Assembly: GCA_038373885.1 (NCBI GenBank)
Contig: JAWZYV010019433.1
Location: forward strand, 620,001-684,000
DNA length: 64,000 nt
Reading direction: 5' to 3'
Source: Cheiracanthium punctorium
Lineage: Eukaryota > Arthropoda > Arachnida > Araneae > Cheiracanthiidae
In this document: one piece after another, positions 18,389 through 30,957 of the stretch
Position numbering within the stretch: the first letter of the stretch is position 1
How the letters are laid out: each line of letters begins with the position of its first letter
Program-made: the position numbers and the translations under genes
Notes under the pieces: generated by a model
What the model was told of the DNA's origin: nothing
Seen by the model: the letters and a program-made list of their open reading frames with translations, nothing else
Databases searched by the model: none

Positions 18389-21300
18389 GCATAAATTACA
18401 TCACCGCCTTCGCTTTAAAAATCTGACACATTGCATCCCAAATTATCTTTGTTCTCTTTCTTTCCTTTTTCCACCCTAATCACCATTTATGATCTGCAAA
18501 TTATTTCCCCCATTCTTTAATGTTAATTACTATTCCGTTTCTATTGAAAGAGCTGCTCAAGATAAATTTTAATGGCCATTCTGTTACGCCCGGCGCGCGA
18601 GTTAACGAGACTTGCTTTCAATCCTTCTTTCCGTGCTCCATTATTCTCGAATGTGGTTCTTGTTCTTCAGTTTTGTAATGCTTTGCATTTTTTTTTTTTT
18701 ATATGAGCAGCAATTAAATACGTTCAACTCTTTAGATTTTATTTTTGTTAAATGTAATATAATTTTCGAATGAATGAGTATCTGACTGGCAGACAACTCT
18801 CAGTATTTGGTCGTGGATGTTCCCTGTGTAAATTATCACTATCACCATTGTTGCTAGTATATCACTACATAAAACAAGGTTTTAATCTTGTTTCGAAAAA
18901 GTAAGTTAAATCAAGATTGTTAGAGAAGTACTTTTTAATCATTCTATTTTTTATTTATACCCACACACACATAAATGCAAATACATAAAAAGTAATCACA
19001 CTCACACATTCATAAATATAAACATTAATTAACGAGATAAAAAACAATAATAATGAATCCACATTTCACTGATACGGCTAAAATGTTTTTTTTAACCCTC
19101 TAAGTTTTTATAAAACTTAAGTAAAAGAATATTTCTTCTGGTTAAGACAACTTTTCAAACCCCCTCGCTCTCTCCCTCTCCTTATTTTCCAAATTACATT
19201 AAGGTGAATTATTTTGCAGATGAACAGAGGTAATTATATTGATTTAACATTTTCACTGAATCTCGTCGACATGTTTTCAATCTTTTCGGTGAAACCTTAA
19301 TTATATGTTTTAGAATAAGAAAAAGTAATTTAGTGTAGAATCGTCTACTTTTTCTCCGTGGTTGATTACAGAGAAGATTTTCTCTCCGCAGAAATTATAA
19401 CGATAATAGTTTCAGTTAAAAACTTGCAAAAAGAAATGAATTTAAATTAAAATGAAATAATAACAAATAAATGAATAGTTAAATTTACCAAAAAAAAAAA
19501 AAAAAAAAAGGAATGTGGCTGTGTTATGGAAATGGCCGTTGTTTTACGTGAATACGTGTACGCATTGAGTAATATTATCTTATATAGAAAGAATATCGAG
19601 AGAACGAGTTATATAGAAGCGATTACATCGTGCACTTCCAAAGGCTCGGGCGCCCCTGCTGCAGATGCAGTGGCATCGTCGTTTATCCTCTCGGACGCCT
19701 TCATTCTTTTACGTGCGCCCGGCACGGCCTCACTCTGTTATGTGGTATTTTACGGTTGCCAACCGTAAACGTTCTCTGTATTTTGATTTAACTTTTCGAC
19801 GATTATAGACAGACATTGCATTATTTGTTTTATTTTTTTACTATAACAATTTCACAGTAATGTTTTTTTATACGCAATCGACGATTGAAACGTAAACGAA
19901 CACTCTATAGCTTCTCATCCAATATGTAAACTAAACGGACATGATGGTACGCAGCGAAACGACCTCAAAATGACGGCTCTACCTCCTCTGCCGCGCGATG
20001 CGTCTCAGTCTTCACTCAACATATCAAATTCCTTGATCCTTTATCTATCGAGTGGCGTAATTAAATTTTGAATGTAGATGATAGATATGTAGCTGCAACT
20101 TCAAACTGTATTCCCCGATTCTATCAGTTTTCTGAATTGCCTCCCACTATGGACACAAATTTAAAGGACATGTTCACGTCAAAAGAAAACACTCACCGAA
20201 CTAAACAGAAAATTATCTATAATAGTAAAGATATTGGAGAGTAGCTGTTGTTAAGAAAACTGACACACAAATCTGTATTATTTGCAGTGTAATGAAACTG
20301 TGATTTAAGTGGACTATTGATGCATGTTATCTATTGCTTTCGTCCCACCTTTTTTCGTTCTCTCACATGTATTTTTATTAAAAATTCACAATCGCAAATT
20401 TTTTGGGCAATCTATCGGCCTAGGAGAAATTATTTTATGCTTTTTCGGCTATTTTAAAAATGTGGTATATTAAAAAATATTTAAATAATTATTTTTGAAA
20501 TTATTGTTCAGCATTTCTATACTGAGAGTGATCTCTGTGTAGTATTCACCGTGTGTAGTATTCGCAGAGGTAAATGCATTAAGATCCCAGTTTAAAGAGA
20601 CTGGAAACCCCCCCCCCCCCACCAAAAAAAAAAATTCCCTTAAGTAGTTGTGTCCCTTACATGAGATTACGCTATACATTCACTACTAATACTGTGTTAT
20701 TTGTGACATGTCATACTTTTAATGGTTGTCAAGCAACAACGATTTGCTAATCAAAAATTCTAGCTACTGTTCCAAAGTGCTGTTTTGCGTGTCGTCCTGA
20801 AATTGGCATCATCAGACACACAACTAATTTCCTTGTTTCTGTAGAAATTGAAGTTATTAGTTCGTCCTGCAATTCCAATTTAAATATTTGGCTGTTCGTT
20901 TGGATGCTACACAAAATATTTTACGTAGCAACAAAATATTTTATAGTTTTCTTCTGTTCTTTGGGTTGCTATCTTCACGTGAACAAACACTATTGGTTTC
21001 ATAAGGGCATATATGTGCGGAAATTTTCTCGCCATTAAACTGATGCGCATGTCTGTGCGCTGGTGTAAAATGAAATGATTGAAAACTGATTAAAGTATTT
21101 TTTCTTGCAAAAGCAATTGAAAAAAAGAGTTAAAACTGGAAGGATATTCAACAGTTTTTGGCGATATGTGCCAATTTTCCACTTTTTTAAATGATGCGAA
21201 TGGGTTAATTTGGGAACGTACTTGAGTAATTGAGATTGCGTTTTTGATAAACCCTTATCAGGCATCGCCAGTCATTTTCCTCAGTTGTTTGGTCCTCATT

Positions 21301-23320
21301 GATGGTCAGTGACGGCAGAGGATCAGAGGCCCAACAAAATATTAGTTTCCACTTTGCCGAAACTGCTTAAATCCAATAAGGCCGGTGGTCCATGGCCAAA
21401 AAAACGTAAATGCCGAAATAGTTTATTTTCCCCCCTCCCCTAAAGATAATCTTTGACCTCGAAAATTCCGCATACTGTCTCAATTTATGCGCTGAAACCT
21501 GTCAATTTTTTAAGTTGACTCAAACAAATTTCAGCGTAATTTTGACTAATCTTCAGCAGATTCTCAACTTTGTTCACGCACTTTTGTATTAAAAGAATTT
21601 AAACGGGTATGCTCTCTTTGATACTAAACTTTACATTTAGTTCTCATTTTAATGTCGTAATGCTCTATGAAACTAGAGAGGTTTTTTTTTTTTTTTTTCT
21701 TTCTTGTAACAGCAAAAAATTATTTTTTAGTATGAGTAATAACAGAAGTCCGAATAAAAAGTATTTTTATCTTAAGTAGTGTAGGAATAATGGGCAAACA
21801 GCCTAATGAATTTTACATGATCCGTTTTGCCTGCCAAATCTTTCATGTACTCCTCATTAAACACATTAATTTTCATTATTCATTTTATAAACCCCCCCCC
21901 CCCCAAAAAAAAAAAAAAAAAGATCAGTTTATTATTCTCTTCAGAGTAACACTAAACTTGAAAATTATATTGAAGAGATCATGAATAAATATATGCATCT
22001 ACGTTAAGCCGAAAGAACGTTCTTGAAACACTTTATCAGCTTTAAAATTCTTTTTTGAAATTCGTAACTGGAGACTTCATTTTTTAAAACTTAAATACGT
22101 CTCAAGTATTTTTTCCCCGGTGCACTTAATCAGGTATTCCTAATTAAATTTTAAACCCCAAGGAGTTCACCACATCTTTAATTAGTGAATAAATCGTCCG
22201 CAGCCATTCTTCCCTTTTCATTAGCGTATTCTTGAAAACTGCTCCTTGATTAGCTACGATATCTCAACACATTCCCAGCTTCTCCTTAAAAAATTTGTAA
22301 GAGGCAATCTTTCTTTCCAATGGATTACTCCCTCCCTTCTTCCTGTCGTATTAGAATTTGTTTCTCGAAAGGCGTCATAAAGAGTGAGGGAAAAAAAAAG
22401 TAAAAAAATGTCTATGTGTTTAAATTGTAGTTTTTGCATTTCATTAACTTATTACTAGTATTTAATTAATAATAAACAAATTAGTTTTTTATCATTTAAT
22501 TTTATAATGACAAAGAAGATTAAACATTAGTATAATTGATATACCATTAAATTTGAATATGGACTTATAACAACAGCATTAATATGGCTTTTGTTTTATA
22601 GTTAGACAAATAAGTCAGATATGATGAATTTCCCGCGCAATAACACCGAAACTCGTTGTTTAAGACTCCGGTTATATTTTCTCTCAAGCTGATAACTGTT
22701 ATTTTACATCCGACTCTGCCCTTGAATTTCGTTTGCCAGTAATATTTTTCCTTTTAGCTGGAACTGTCCTTGTGCGTCCCTTGTGTCCCGCTGACCAGCG
22801 GCCGCGCCCACCTCTACCTGATTTAGGCCGATCCATCTCCTGGAAAAGACATCTTCCTCAATAATGCATATGTGCTCGCAAAAAAAGATCTAGGGCGGAA
22901 CTTCATTTCGCCAGGTGTCTTGCTATGCGTGTAGCGTAGATATTTTTTCCTCTCCCCCCCCACATTTCGTACCGAAAACTGTGGTTAGTTAGTCGAATAT
23001 TTACGAATACATTTTGCCCCTCCTCTCCCCTCCTTGTTTTATTAATCCTATTTTACATTTCATATGTTTCGAAGTGTCCTCATTTTGTCTTTAATTTGTT
23101 TAGGAATGCAACAGGAATTATATCTCCCCCCCCCTCCCCAATAAATAAAAATAAAAGATTAATTAAAAAAGTAAATAATAATTATCATTAAAAAATTAAT
23201 AGTGATTACGAAAAGATTGTTTTTCTAACATATAACATTCCTTAAATCGGAGTTGTATTATTTACGGCTTATAGATAAACTAAAAGAATGTCTGATCTGG
23301 GGGCATTACAACGTCAGTAG
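18389..23320. other. About 4.9 kb of unique-looking non-coding DNA
   Basis: This is the longest stretch without a recognisable mobile element. It has homopolymer runs (near 18688, 19491-19509, 20590-20634, 21682-21699, 21892-21919). Several patches are less AT-rich: 18540-18670, 19610-19760 and 22690-22860, the last with GCTGACCAGCGGCCGCGCCC. AT-rich homeodomain-type words (TAATTA, ATGCAAAT near 18975) occur. The frame 19526-19768 covers one GC-richer patch but shows no family motif. It may contain regulatory DNA or an intron; nothing in the sequence decides this. Confidence 0.4.
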
Positions 23321-23648
23321 AAAAAATCTGATGAGGACACCATATGACCGTGACTTATACGTCTTTTGAATTATTAATATTTTCGATGCACTTCACCTAA
23401 GTATATTTCATTTGAAATTGAGATACAGTAATTCTATAATGGTATTAACGTTAAACAATTTCTTTTCAAATATAAGAGTTATTGCCAAGCTGGATTCAGT
23501 TTTAAAACTTTATTGAACGATATTTCGTCAAAAGCCGCCAAATTTAAAATAGTTTGCTAGATTTTGAGCATAACCCGAATAGTGATTGACCACAGACTTT
23601 TATGAATTAAAGGTATCCATAGACCTGAATGTATTGAAAGTCTTTTCC

Positions 23649-24531
23649 CAGACAGCGCATAAGCTTAAATCAAGCTTGACATTTCTTTGAATTTGACGTA
23701 TTAATACAAGCTTGACAGTTCAATTCATTTTAGGCTTGCAGCAAGCTCTGAGATTACAAAAAAAAAAAGAGTCAGCAAATATTTTCCCGCCGAATTTAAG
23801 TCATTTCAACTGTCAAGCTTGAATACAACTTGATGACTGCTTGATTTGGAAAGCCACATCCACATAACAAATAATTTATCATCAGTCATAAATGTACTTG
23901 ACCATAGAATTAAAAAACAATCTATATTTTCAAACATTGAAAGCCTTCAAAATAAAATACAAATATATTACAAAATTGATTTCAAAATCGGTCGTTTGTC
24001 TCGATTTGGGCCAATATTGAATTAAATATGAATTGCAATATTAAAAGTTTTAAAACGTGTGCTGCTTTTAAGTTTATACTATGCATCGGCCAATGCTGAT
24101 CAATCTCGCCAGAAAACGGCGTGACAACCCTAACAGTCACTTCAAACTTTAGTCATGTCCCGCGAGTCAGATTGGCATGGTGGTTAGGATGCTGGCTTCC
24201 CACACCTTAGGTCCCGAGATCGATCTCAGCCGCGGCCGCCAGTCGGAAACAGAATAAAATAATTTGAGGTTTCAGCTTAGAGGGGAAAATGCGGGGAAAT
24301 ATATGGGGCGACTTCGCCGACCGGCACCCCATGTATTTAGGAAAATTTTTTTAAAGTTTGAATTAAGCTTGCTATGTCAAGCTTAATGCAAGTTTGGCAA
24401 GTGTAAACTTGAACACTTGATTCAAGCTTGCATTAAGCTTACAAGCTTGAAATTTTCAAGCTTAATACAATTTTATTGGCTTGATAAATCAAGCTTACTC
24501 CAAGCTTGATGCAAATTTGCTGTGCTGTCTG
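23649..24531. mobile_element. AAGCTTGA-rich element with CAGACAGC ends
   Basis: The left end CAGACAGCGCA and the right end, inverted, CAGACAGCACA are short terminal inverted repeats. Both subterminal regions are crowded with CAAGCTTGA/TAAGCTT words in both orientations, so the two sides can pair extensively. The copy at 13.3 kb, which lacks it, serves as an empty site. I could not read a clear target duplication, so the superfamily is open. It contains a SINE at 24164-24350. Confidence 0.7.
24164..24350 (+). repeat. tRNA-derived SINE, second family
   Basis: The head TTGGCATGGTGGTTAGGATG (24172-24191) holds an A box TGGCATGGTGG. The B-box region is CGAGATCGATCTC (24215-24227), followed by the GC-rich CGCGGCCGCCAGTCGG. 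The body (ATGGGGCGACTTCGCCGACC) is unlike the SINE family at 15645. It is not a genuine tRNA gene: the acceptor ends do not pair and the body continues past the head. Exact ends are uncertain. Confidence 0.7.
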
Positions 24532-25236
24532 GATTGGGTGACCCTGTAAATAAATTACCCTGTCGATTGCAATAAAAAAAAAAAGGTGCACAACTAGATG
24601 TTACAACAAATCTAAATACAAAATTTCAACATTTTACGACTAAAAGTGTTTGAGTTAATGAGACAATGTACATATTTTTGGCTCCAAATTTGGCGACATT
24701 TCGGCAGAACTCGCCAAGCTGGATGATAGTTGGCGAGATTATGGGACAATTGCTATAGACATAATATATTGAAGATGTCCATGAGTTTAGTAAAATGTCA
24801 AAAATTACCCCGTTTGCCATTTTTGGCAATTTATCGCCCAGTTTGGCGCTAAAAAAGAAGTCGCTCAAACTGAATCCAGCTTGGCGATATTTTGTATATT
24901 TGGAAGGAAATTGCCAAACACTACTGTTTATTTTGTGGGAATATTAATTAGCGGCTGTATTAGTTAAGTCTATATTAGTGTAAAGAAATTTGAAATATAA
25001 TTGGAATATGCAAGGCGAAGATTGTAAAACAGTTTTAGTATTGTTTTACAATCCGTAGATTTGAATACGTATTTCAATTCTGAAGAAATGTTTTATCGAA
25101 CAAGAATGACAAATATGGCTCGCTCGTGTATTATGATGCCCTTTCTAACTTAATCGAAAAAAGACGACATATAGAGACGTCTATATTTAAAATATGGGAG
25201 TGTTCCAGATTTTCTTTTTTTTAAATTACTGTCAGT

Positions 25237-25390
25237 CAGTGGCTTACGTAGAATTTCTTCACGGAGGTGTCTCCTTTACTTGTTCGTCCTAATAAGACAT
25301 TTTAAAAATAAACCCTCTATGAATGAAGCTGTCTATTGCTATTCTCAAGGGAAAGGGTTTAATCATTTGCCCCCCTTGTGTATACCACTG
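25237..25390. mobile_element. Short hAT-like MITE, eroded
   Basis: The left end CAGTGGCTTACGTAG and the right end, inverted, CAGTGGTATACACAAGG match over the first six bases and loosely beyond. The flanking octamers CTGTCAGT and CTGCTAGC agree at five of eight positions. The overall style (short, C-rich near the right end) fits other hAT MITEs in the window. Confidence 0.5.
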
Positions 25391-25398
25391 CTGCTAGC

Positions 25399-26943
25399 TT
25401 ACAAGTTTTGACGGGCTCAACTAGTTTCCTGTAAAAATTATTTGTTATAAAGCACACTGTATAATGTGCACGTTAAGAAAACAACACGACGGATACCAAT
25501 GCATATTGTGCTGCCCGATGAGATACATATCTAATACTATTCATAAATTTTTTTGTTTCAGTTACTATATTTCATGAAAGTCATGTAGATGATACATATT
25601 ATCGATCACAGTTCAATTTTATAGCTTAATGCTAGTGGGACTTTTTTCTCTCTCTTTAATGTTGATCATGTATGACATGCCTCCCAGTGTGCCTAAACTT
25701 CCTTTTTGCGTGTCGGAAATCGTTTGCAGTCGCAGATTGATGCACTAATGGAGCTTATACGATGCCTTTTTTCTGTTACTTCTAGTAACTGTTGTTTGTT
25801 GTCGTAAAGTGTAGAATGCTCAATTCAAATAAACTTAGTTTTTTCACCTATAGCATATTCTGAAAGCTTAATCTGGATCCGTTATATATGAAATATTATT
25901 AGACGTTGTTCTGATGTTTATCGAAAGTTTATACCGCTGATATATTTCTAAATGAAGCTTATACATATATAAAAAGTAAGATTGAATGCAAAACATGTGG
26001 GAACCTCGCGATTTAACATTTATAAAAAAGTTATCTTTTGCCGATGTAAATAATGCTTTGAGAAACCAGTGAAAATAAGATCAAACGTAAAGCATTTAGA
26101 AATGTTATACTTTTCAGGATATATGAAAAGTTATACTTCTGATATGACTGACTAAATCTCTCGAACTTCTGGGCATTCAGCAACGAAGTACGATAAAACA
26201 AACGTTAGAAACGTTACAGCATAAGATTATTTTGTATATATACAATAACGCTTTTAACCGACTAAGTACGATAGCTTTACAGCATAAGATAATTTTGTAT
26301 GCATATATAACGGCTTTTAATAGCGGGCAACTTCAACTGATATATCTACTAATATACATTTTTTTTTCTATTTTTAATGATGATAAATTCTTAAAACTGT
26401 TTAAAACAACCTTTCATATGAACTTGAAAAACGTTTGTATTCATATCAACATTTTCGCATACGGCTTTACCGAAATTTATCAATTTATTTCAACTGTAAA
26501 AGGTTATGACTCCTGCGAGCAGTGCTTATTTTATTCATAATGTTACTCATAATTCCTGTGAATCAAGATACTATCCAGATTCGTTTGTTTTCTCTTTGGG
26601 GTTTCTGGATTGTAATAAACAAAATAAATCAATTAGAAAGTATTTTAGGATCCATGCATTTGATATGATTTCTCTTTCTGCCGTGGACATGAGTTTTTCC
26701 CCTATATGTTATGACTGGAGCCAAGTTTTTGGATTTGCAATTTTTTATTTAGGAATTTACTTAGCTCTGAAATAAGCTACTTTAATACTCTAAAATATAC
26801 TATGAAAAACGGAATTAATGACTATTAATCCCATACATTTGCTGACTAGATCCGCTGTTTACACTATCGTTTTTGTAGCTGTCGAATCGGTAGCAAAATG
26901 AAACATTTTAAATCTTAAAAATTTCTTGTACAAAATTCCATAT
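25399..26943. other. Non-coding DNA, nothing recognised
   Basis: AT-rich. Two overlapping plus-strand frames (26232-26540 and 26506-26775, 102 and 89 codons) have no recognisable domain, and their composition follows the background. TATACAATAACG/GGCTTTTAA words repeat near 26220-26330. Confidence 0.4.
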
Positions 26944-27851
26944 TGTCGCAGAAAACTCTGCTTGTTTCCTGGGTTTGTCGTTCTAAAGTCCAGTAAGTGT
27001 AAAAAGTTCTAGCTCAGAGTCCACTTGTCAGGATGGAACACGAACTTTATTGCTTCCGGAACTTCGTGGAAAAATTAGCTGTACAAAATTCAGAAGCACA
27101 ATCAGCTAGTAACGTGCTTATAACAATCCGCTTACTATAGTAGCATTCATGAATGCTGTATTTCACACATAAAATAAAGCACTTCCACAGGAAAAAACAG
27201 TGAAAACTTACGAGGGAAATCGTAAACTGTCCCTGAAGACTCAGCAATGAGGAATTTACTATACGCAGCACTTAAAAACAAGGCTTCAAAATCAAGCAAG
27301 TTATCGCGCAATTCACAGAGCAGTGCAGCGTACTAACTCATCGGGAGCTCGATGAACACGGAACTGGGGGGCGGGGGGGGGGGTCTGCCATGCTTGTATT
27401 TATAGGTTGCACAGAAGCTACAAGAAGCCTCTAGAGAAACCTATCCGCTGAATGTTGTAGAACAAACTGATTTTGATTGCGTAATAGAAGGTAATCGAGT
27501 AATATTAGGCAATTATGTGATATTAATGCAGAAAAACCAACTTTATAGGCTCCATTGGGAAAATCGCGCCAAATGTCCGAAACGTCGCCAATTTTAGCGC
27601 CAAAAATAAGTCCCGAAAATGATATTAGCTTAGGCCTACAAGCAATATCTCTCGAGATTTCTAACGCTATTTTAATCGATATGGGGAACGCTATATTAAT
27701 CAATATGGGGAAACCCAAAACTCCTTACCTCGCATTCTAGTTTACCGATTTTGATGCAACAAAATGCAACATTTAACTATTTGACGCCTAAAATACGAAT
27801 TTTTAACTATTTTTAATCCCAGAACTGTGGGTTGCCCCGAAAATTCGTAAC
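26944..27851 (+). repeat. ~910-bp LTR-like repeat, copy 1
   Basis: It begins TGTCGCAGAAAACTC and ends AAAATTCGTAAC. It is collinear with 39358-40270 over its whole length (908 against 913 bp). Shared words include AAAACTC.GCTT, AAGAGTCCAGT, AAAGTTCTAG, GCCAAATTTGGCG-like segments, and TTTACCGATTTTGATGCA. A TGT start, an ATTCGTAACA-type end and constant length suit a solo LTR, but no internal LTR-element coding region, primer-binding site or clear 4-6 bp target duplication was found, so the class is tentative. Confidence 0.6.
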
Positions 27852-27933
27852 TATATAAACTAAATAGTACTCACAGTATTTCACGCAACCCAGTTTTATG
27901 CGACAACTTTTTAATTTTCCCTCCACATTTTAA

Positions 27934-28189
27934 TGACTATGTCATTTTATCTCTCACCCCCTTGATTGAAAATTGTCCGGAAAATGTGTCCCCAAAAAGC
28001 GACATAATTTTAGATATATTTAAATATTATTAGTTCACAACAGCTTTAATCTATTGTTACAATATTTCGTAAGCTTTATAGAATATGCATCACATGTATT
28101 ATTCTATAAATAGGTTACAATCATAAAAATTTCAACATAGGGTTACCAGGCGAAATACACGAAAGCTGAGAGATAAAATGACATAGTCA
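27934..28189. repeat. Short element with perfect 23-bp inverted repeats
   Basis: The segment 27934-27956 (starting TGACTATGTCATTTTATCTC) is exactly complementary to 28167-28189. The spacer is 210 bp, AT-rich and without coding potential. TTAA-like bases flank it (TTTTAA left, ATTAAT right), but a strict duplication is not certain. It looks like a MITE of unknown superfamily. Confidence 0.75.
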
Positions 28190-29784
28190 ATTAATATCGT
28201 TTTAATATGGCAATAATGAAACTAAAAAATTAGGGGGGTTCAAGGGGGGGGGTCTCCCCCTGACGAGGCTCGAACCGCCCAGTTTTTATTTTAATACACG
28301 TAACCTCTTCTTTAAGGTATAAAGAACATGAAATATGTTTGAAGTTCCCAATCCATTACATCAGTAGTAAGCACTTTTTTCATAGGATGTACGATTAGCT
28401 AAGGACATTCCTCTGTTTTATAACTTTTGATTTGTTATGGATCTATGTTACCCATATTGTTATTTATGTGTCTAAAAATTTGATTTTTTAAAAAATTCTC
28501 TGAGCATTATCTCGGGAGATGTCACATTATAAGTCGCATTTTTGATGTTGAGTTTTAAAAGGTCACGCGAATCACGATTTTCTTTTATTTCATACTCATT
28601 TGTTTATGTTTGTTTTTCATTCACATTATAACATTTGTTCTATTAATGTAATTTCAGTAAACATGTTTTCTTGTTTGTTAGAAGTATGCCTGGTAAAATT
28701 TAAAATTATTTATGTAAATATATAATTTTTGGTTGACTCAAACATAGTTGTATTTTTAATGGGGCTTTCAATACACTTTTCGATAGCCTTTTTCTCACTA
28801 CGTTCTATTTTTTCGCGTATAAGGGCTATCATGCCTATCACCATTTTCATTTCTTATGAAATTAAGAATATTTAAAACAGAGAAACTTAACAAAATCAGA
28901 GCTCATTGAAATTAGTAAACCAAAATTAGCTCGCGGAGCTTTTTACACAATATTTGAAGCCGTCTTATTATTTTAATGCATTCATATATTTATAGTGAGC
29001 GTATGGTTTACTACAGTTAGACTTACAATTTTTGATTAAACGCTAACAAATTTGTTTACATTTACAACCGTGCGAACAGTAATAACAATCGGTTACAAAA
29101 AATAAAATAAAATCCTCTTAATTCTTTTAATCCGAAATATTTTAAACTGCAACACCAACATGGATTAATTTCTTCAATTTATTTGGAAGATCTTTTTGCT
29201 CGTCTGGCGCAAAAGTGCGGTAAAAAATGAAGTATAGTGTACATATTTTCATTTACTTTCCCCACGTTTTATTGCCACTTCTAATAAAAACGTTGAAAGC
29301 CTCCAGGAAACTACTTCATTCCAATATTCACTGTTACTGTCCTAATGGTATTACATCCATATTGTTTGCTCCCGTATTTATTCTCATGCAACATTAAATA
29401 CGCTAATGTAAAGGCACTTACATATAATGAATAAACATATGGAATAGCATTTCGTCTGAACGAACGGAAAATGAAAATCTTTCGCTCAGTGAAAATGAAT
29501 GTAACGTTAGCAAGTTTGCATCAGTTAATGTTCATTGGTTATTTTGTGATGTTTCAGAAATGATACAAGGAAAAAGAAATTCTACCAGGGCACTTTATAG
29601 GTCATTTGTGTTTGTTGTATTATTTTTTGTGAAGCACGTGATCTTCTTTTGATGTCAAACCTGGGATAACTTTTCTGCTTCGAAAATATATTCGCTGAGT
29701 GATTGTGTTAGTCCTGATTTGTTGAAAACTGTGCATCACCAATATTGGCCAGACGAATGTACGCTATTTTGGGCATGGCCGTTA
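28190..29784. other. Non-coding DNA, nothing recognised
   Basis: AT-rich, with G and C runs around 28230-28262. No gene, SINE or terminal repeat was recognised. Confidence 0.45.
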
Positions 29785-30231
29785 GGGTGTCCCTTACTTT
29801 TTAAATGCCCGCCCCCTAGTTTGGTTCCATTTGCTTCTAGATTAGCCCATACAAATTTTATGGTCGATAAACGTCTTTTAACAGGTGCCGTCTCGAGAAA
29901 GAATGTGAAAGATGAAAGCCATTATCGGGCTTTATGGTAGTGATGCTTTTCCGATTGTTGTTAGCCTCTTCATCTTCCCTCTCTTTTTGGTAGCCTCTTG
30001 GTCTTATTAGAAGCACTTGATAATAATACTTGACAGTTTATTATTAATAAGTGATCAATTCATAGAATTCGACTAATTAAAAGAAAGGAATTCTGGCTCA
30101 GGTCGTCACAGGCTAATTTCATCCTGCTGGGCTGAAACATTACATATGAGTTAATCTGATCTAAAGGAGCAATTTTAAGGGGGGGGGGGAAAGATTTCAC
30201 CCCCAAAGATTTTTTTACCCAAAATAAGACA
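29785..30231 (+). mobile_element. TIR element GGTGTCCCTTA, copy 1 of an inverted pair
   Basis: It starts GGGTGTCCCTTACTTTTT and ends near CCCAAAATAAGACA, the decayed inverted counterpart of TGTCCCTTATTTTGG. The interior (AAATGCCCGCCCCCTAG, GGTTCCATTTGCTTC, AACAGGTGCCG, CTTGATAATAATACT) is collinear with the reverse complement of 30515-30957. No transposase is recognised. The frames 29719-29940 and 30060-30257 lie across it and are not genes. Confidence 0.75.
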
Positions 30232-30514
30232 ATATATATGAAGCGTTTTCGCCACATTTTAATATTGACGAGGCTGTCCTTGGACTAAAACTTATTTTAT
30301 TTACTGTTCAACAAAGTAAAACATACAAGACTGACATAAATACAATCAGAACGGACACTACCAGGCTCTAAATTACATATCTTAACAGCTGTCGTCCAAA
30401 AATGCGAATGCCCCAGTCCTTTTCGCAAGAGAGAAACATACTCGCAATTGAAAGCTTACGTCAAGGCCACGTGATCACTTGAGAAGAAGCATAGCAGTTC
30501 CATTGGCTGATAAA

Positions 30515-30957
30515 GTGTCCCTTATTTTGGATCAATTTTTTTTCCTGTAATTTTTTTGTCCACTCCCTAAAATTGTTCCTTTTGATCAGATTATTAACTT
30601 ACATGTATTGTTTGAGTCTGGTCGGATGAAATTAACCTATGCCGACCTGAGCCCGAATTCCTTTCTTTTAATTTGTCGATTTCTATCAATTGATCACTAA
30701 TTAATAATAAACTGTCTAGTATTATTATCAAGTACTTCTAATAATGCACGAAGACCAAGAGACTAACAACAGTCAGAAAAGCATCGCTGCCACAAAGCCC
30801 AATAATGGCTTTCGTCTTTCACATTCTCTTTCAAGTCGGCACCTGTTAAAAGATGTTTATCGAGCCAAAAATTTGTATGGGCTAATCTTGAAGCAAATGG
30901 AACCAATTTAGGGGGCGGGCATTTAAAAACGTAAAAGTTAGAAAATAAGGGACACCA
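30515..30957 (-). mobile_element. TIR element GGTGTCCCTTA, copy 2 in inverse orientation
   Basis: It begins GTGTCCCTTATTTTGG and ends AAAATAAGGGACACC, which are clean inverted repeats of about 14 bp. Read in reverse it aligns with 29785-30231 along its full length. Together the two copies form an inverted repeat with arms of about 440 bp around a spacer of about 280 bp. Non-autonomous; superfamily not determined. Confidence 0.8.

Larger units (their letters stand above)
23321..24920 (+). repeat. Dispersed repeat (copy 2), split by an insertion
   Basis: Same family as 13006-14290: the left part runs from AAAAAATCTGATGAGGACAC to AAAGTCTTTTCC (23648), and the right part resumes at GGGTGACCCTGTAAATAAAT (about 24535). 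Between them lies the element 23649-24531, which is absent from the other copy. TTGGCGATATTTCG-like and GCCAAGCTGGAT words are common. No coding sequence is seen. Confidence 0.75.

Noticed and set aside
24164..24245. Possible tRNA gene
   Set aside because: The boxes are present but the cloverleaf ends do not pair and the body continues; called a SINE.
26232..26775. Two consecutive plus-strand frames that could be exons
   Set aside because: They overlap in different frames, show background composition and no family resemblance; I see no convincing splice arrangement.
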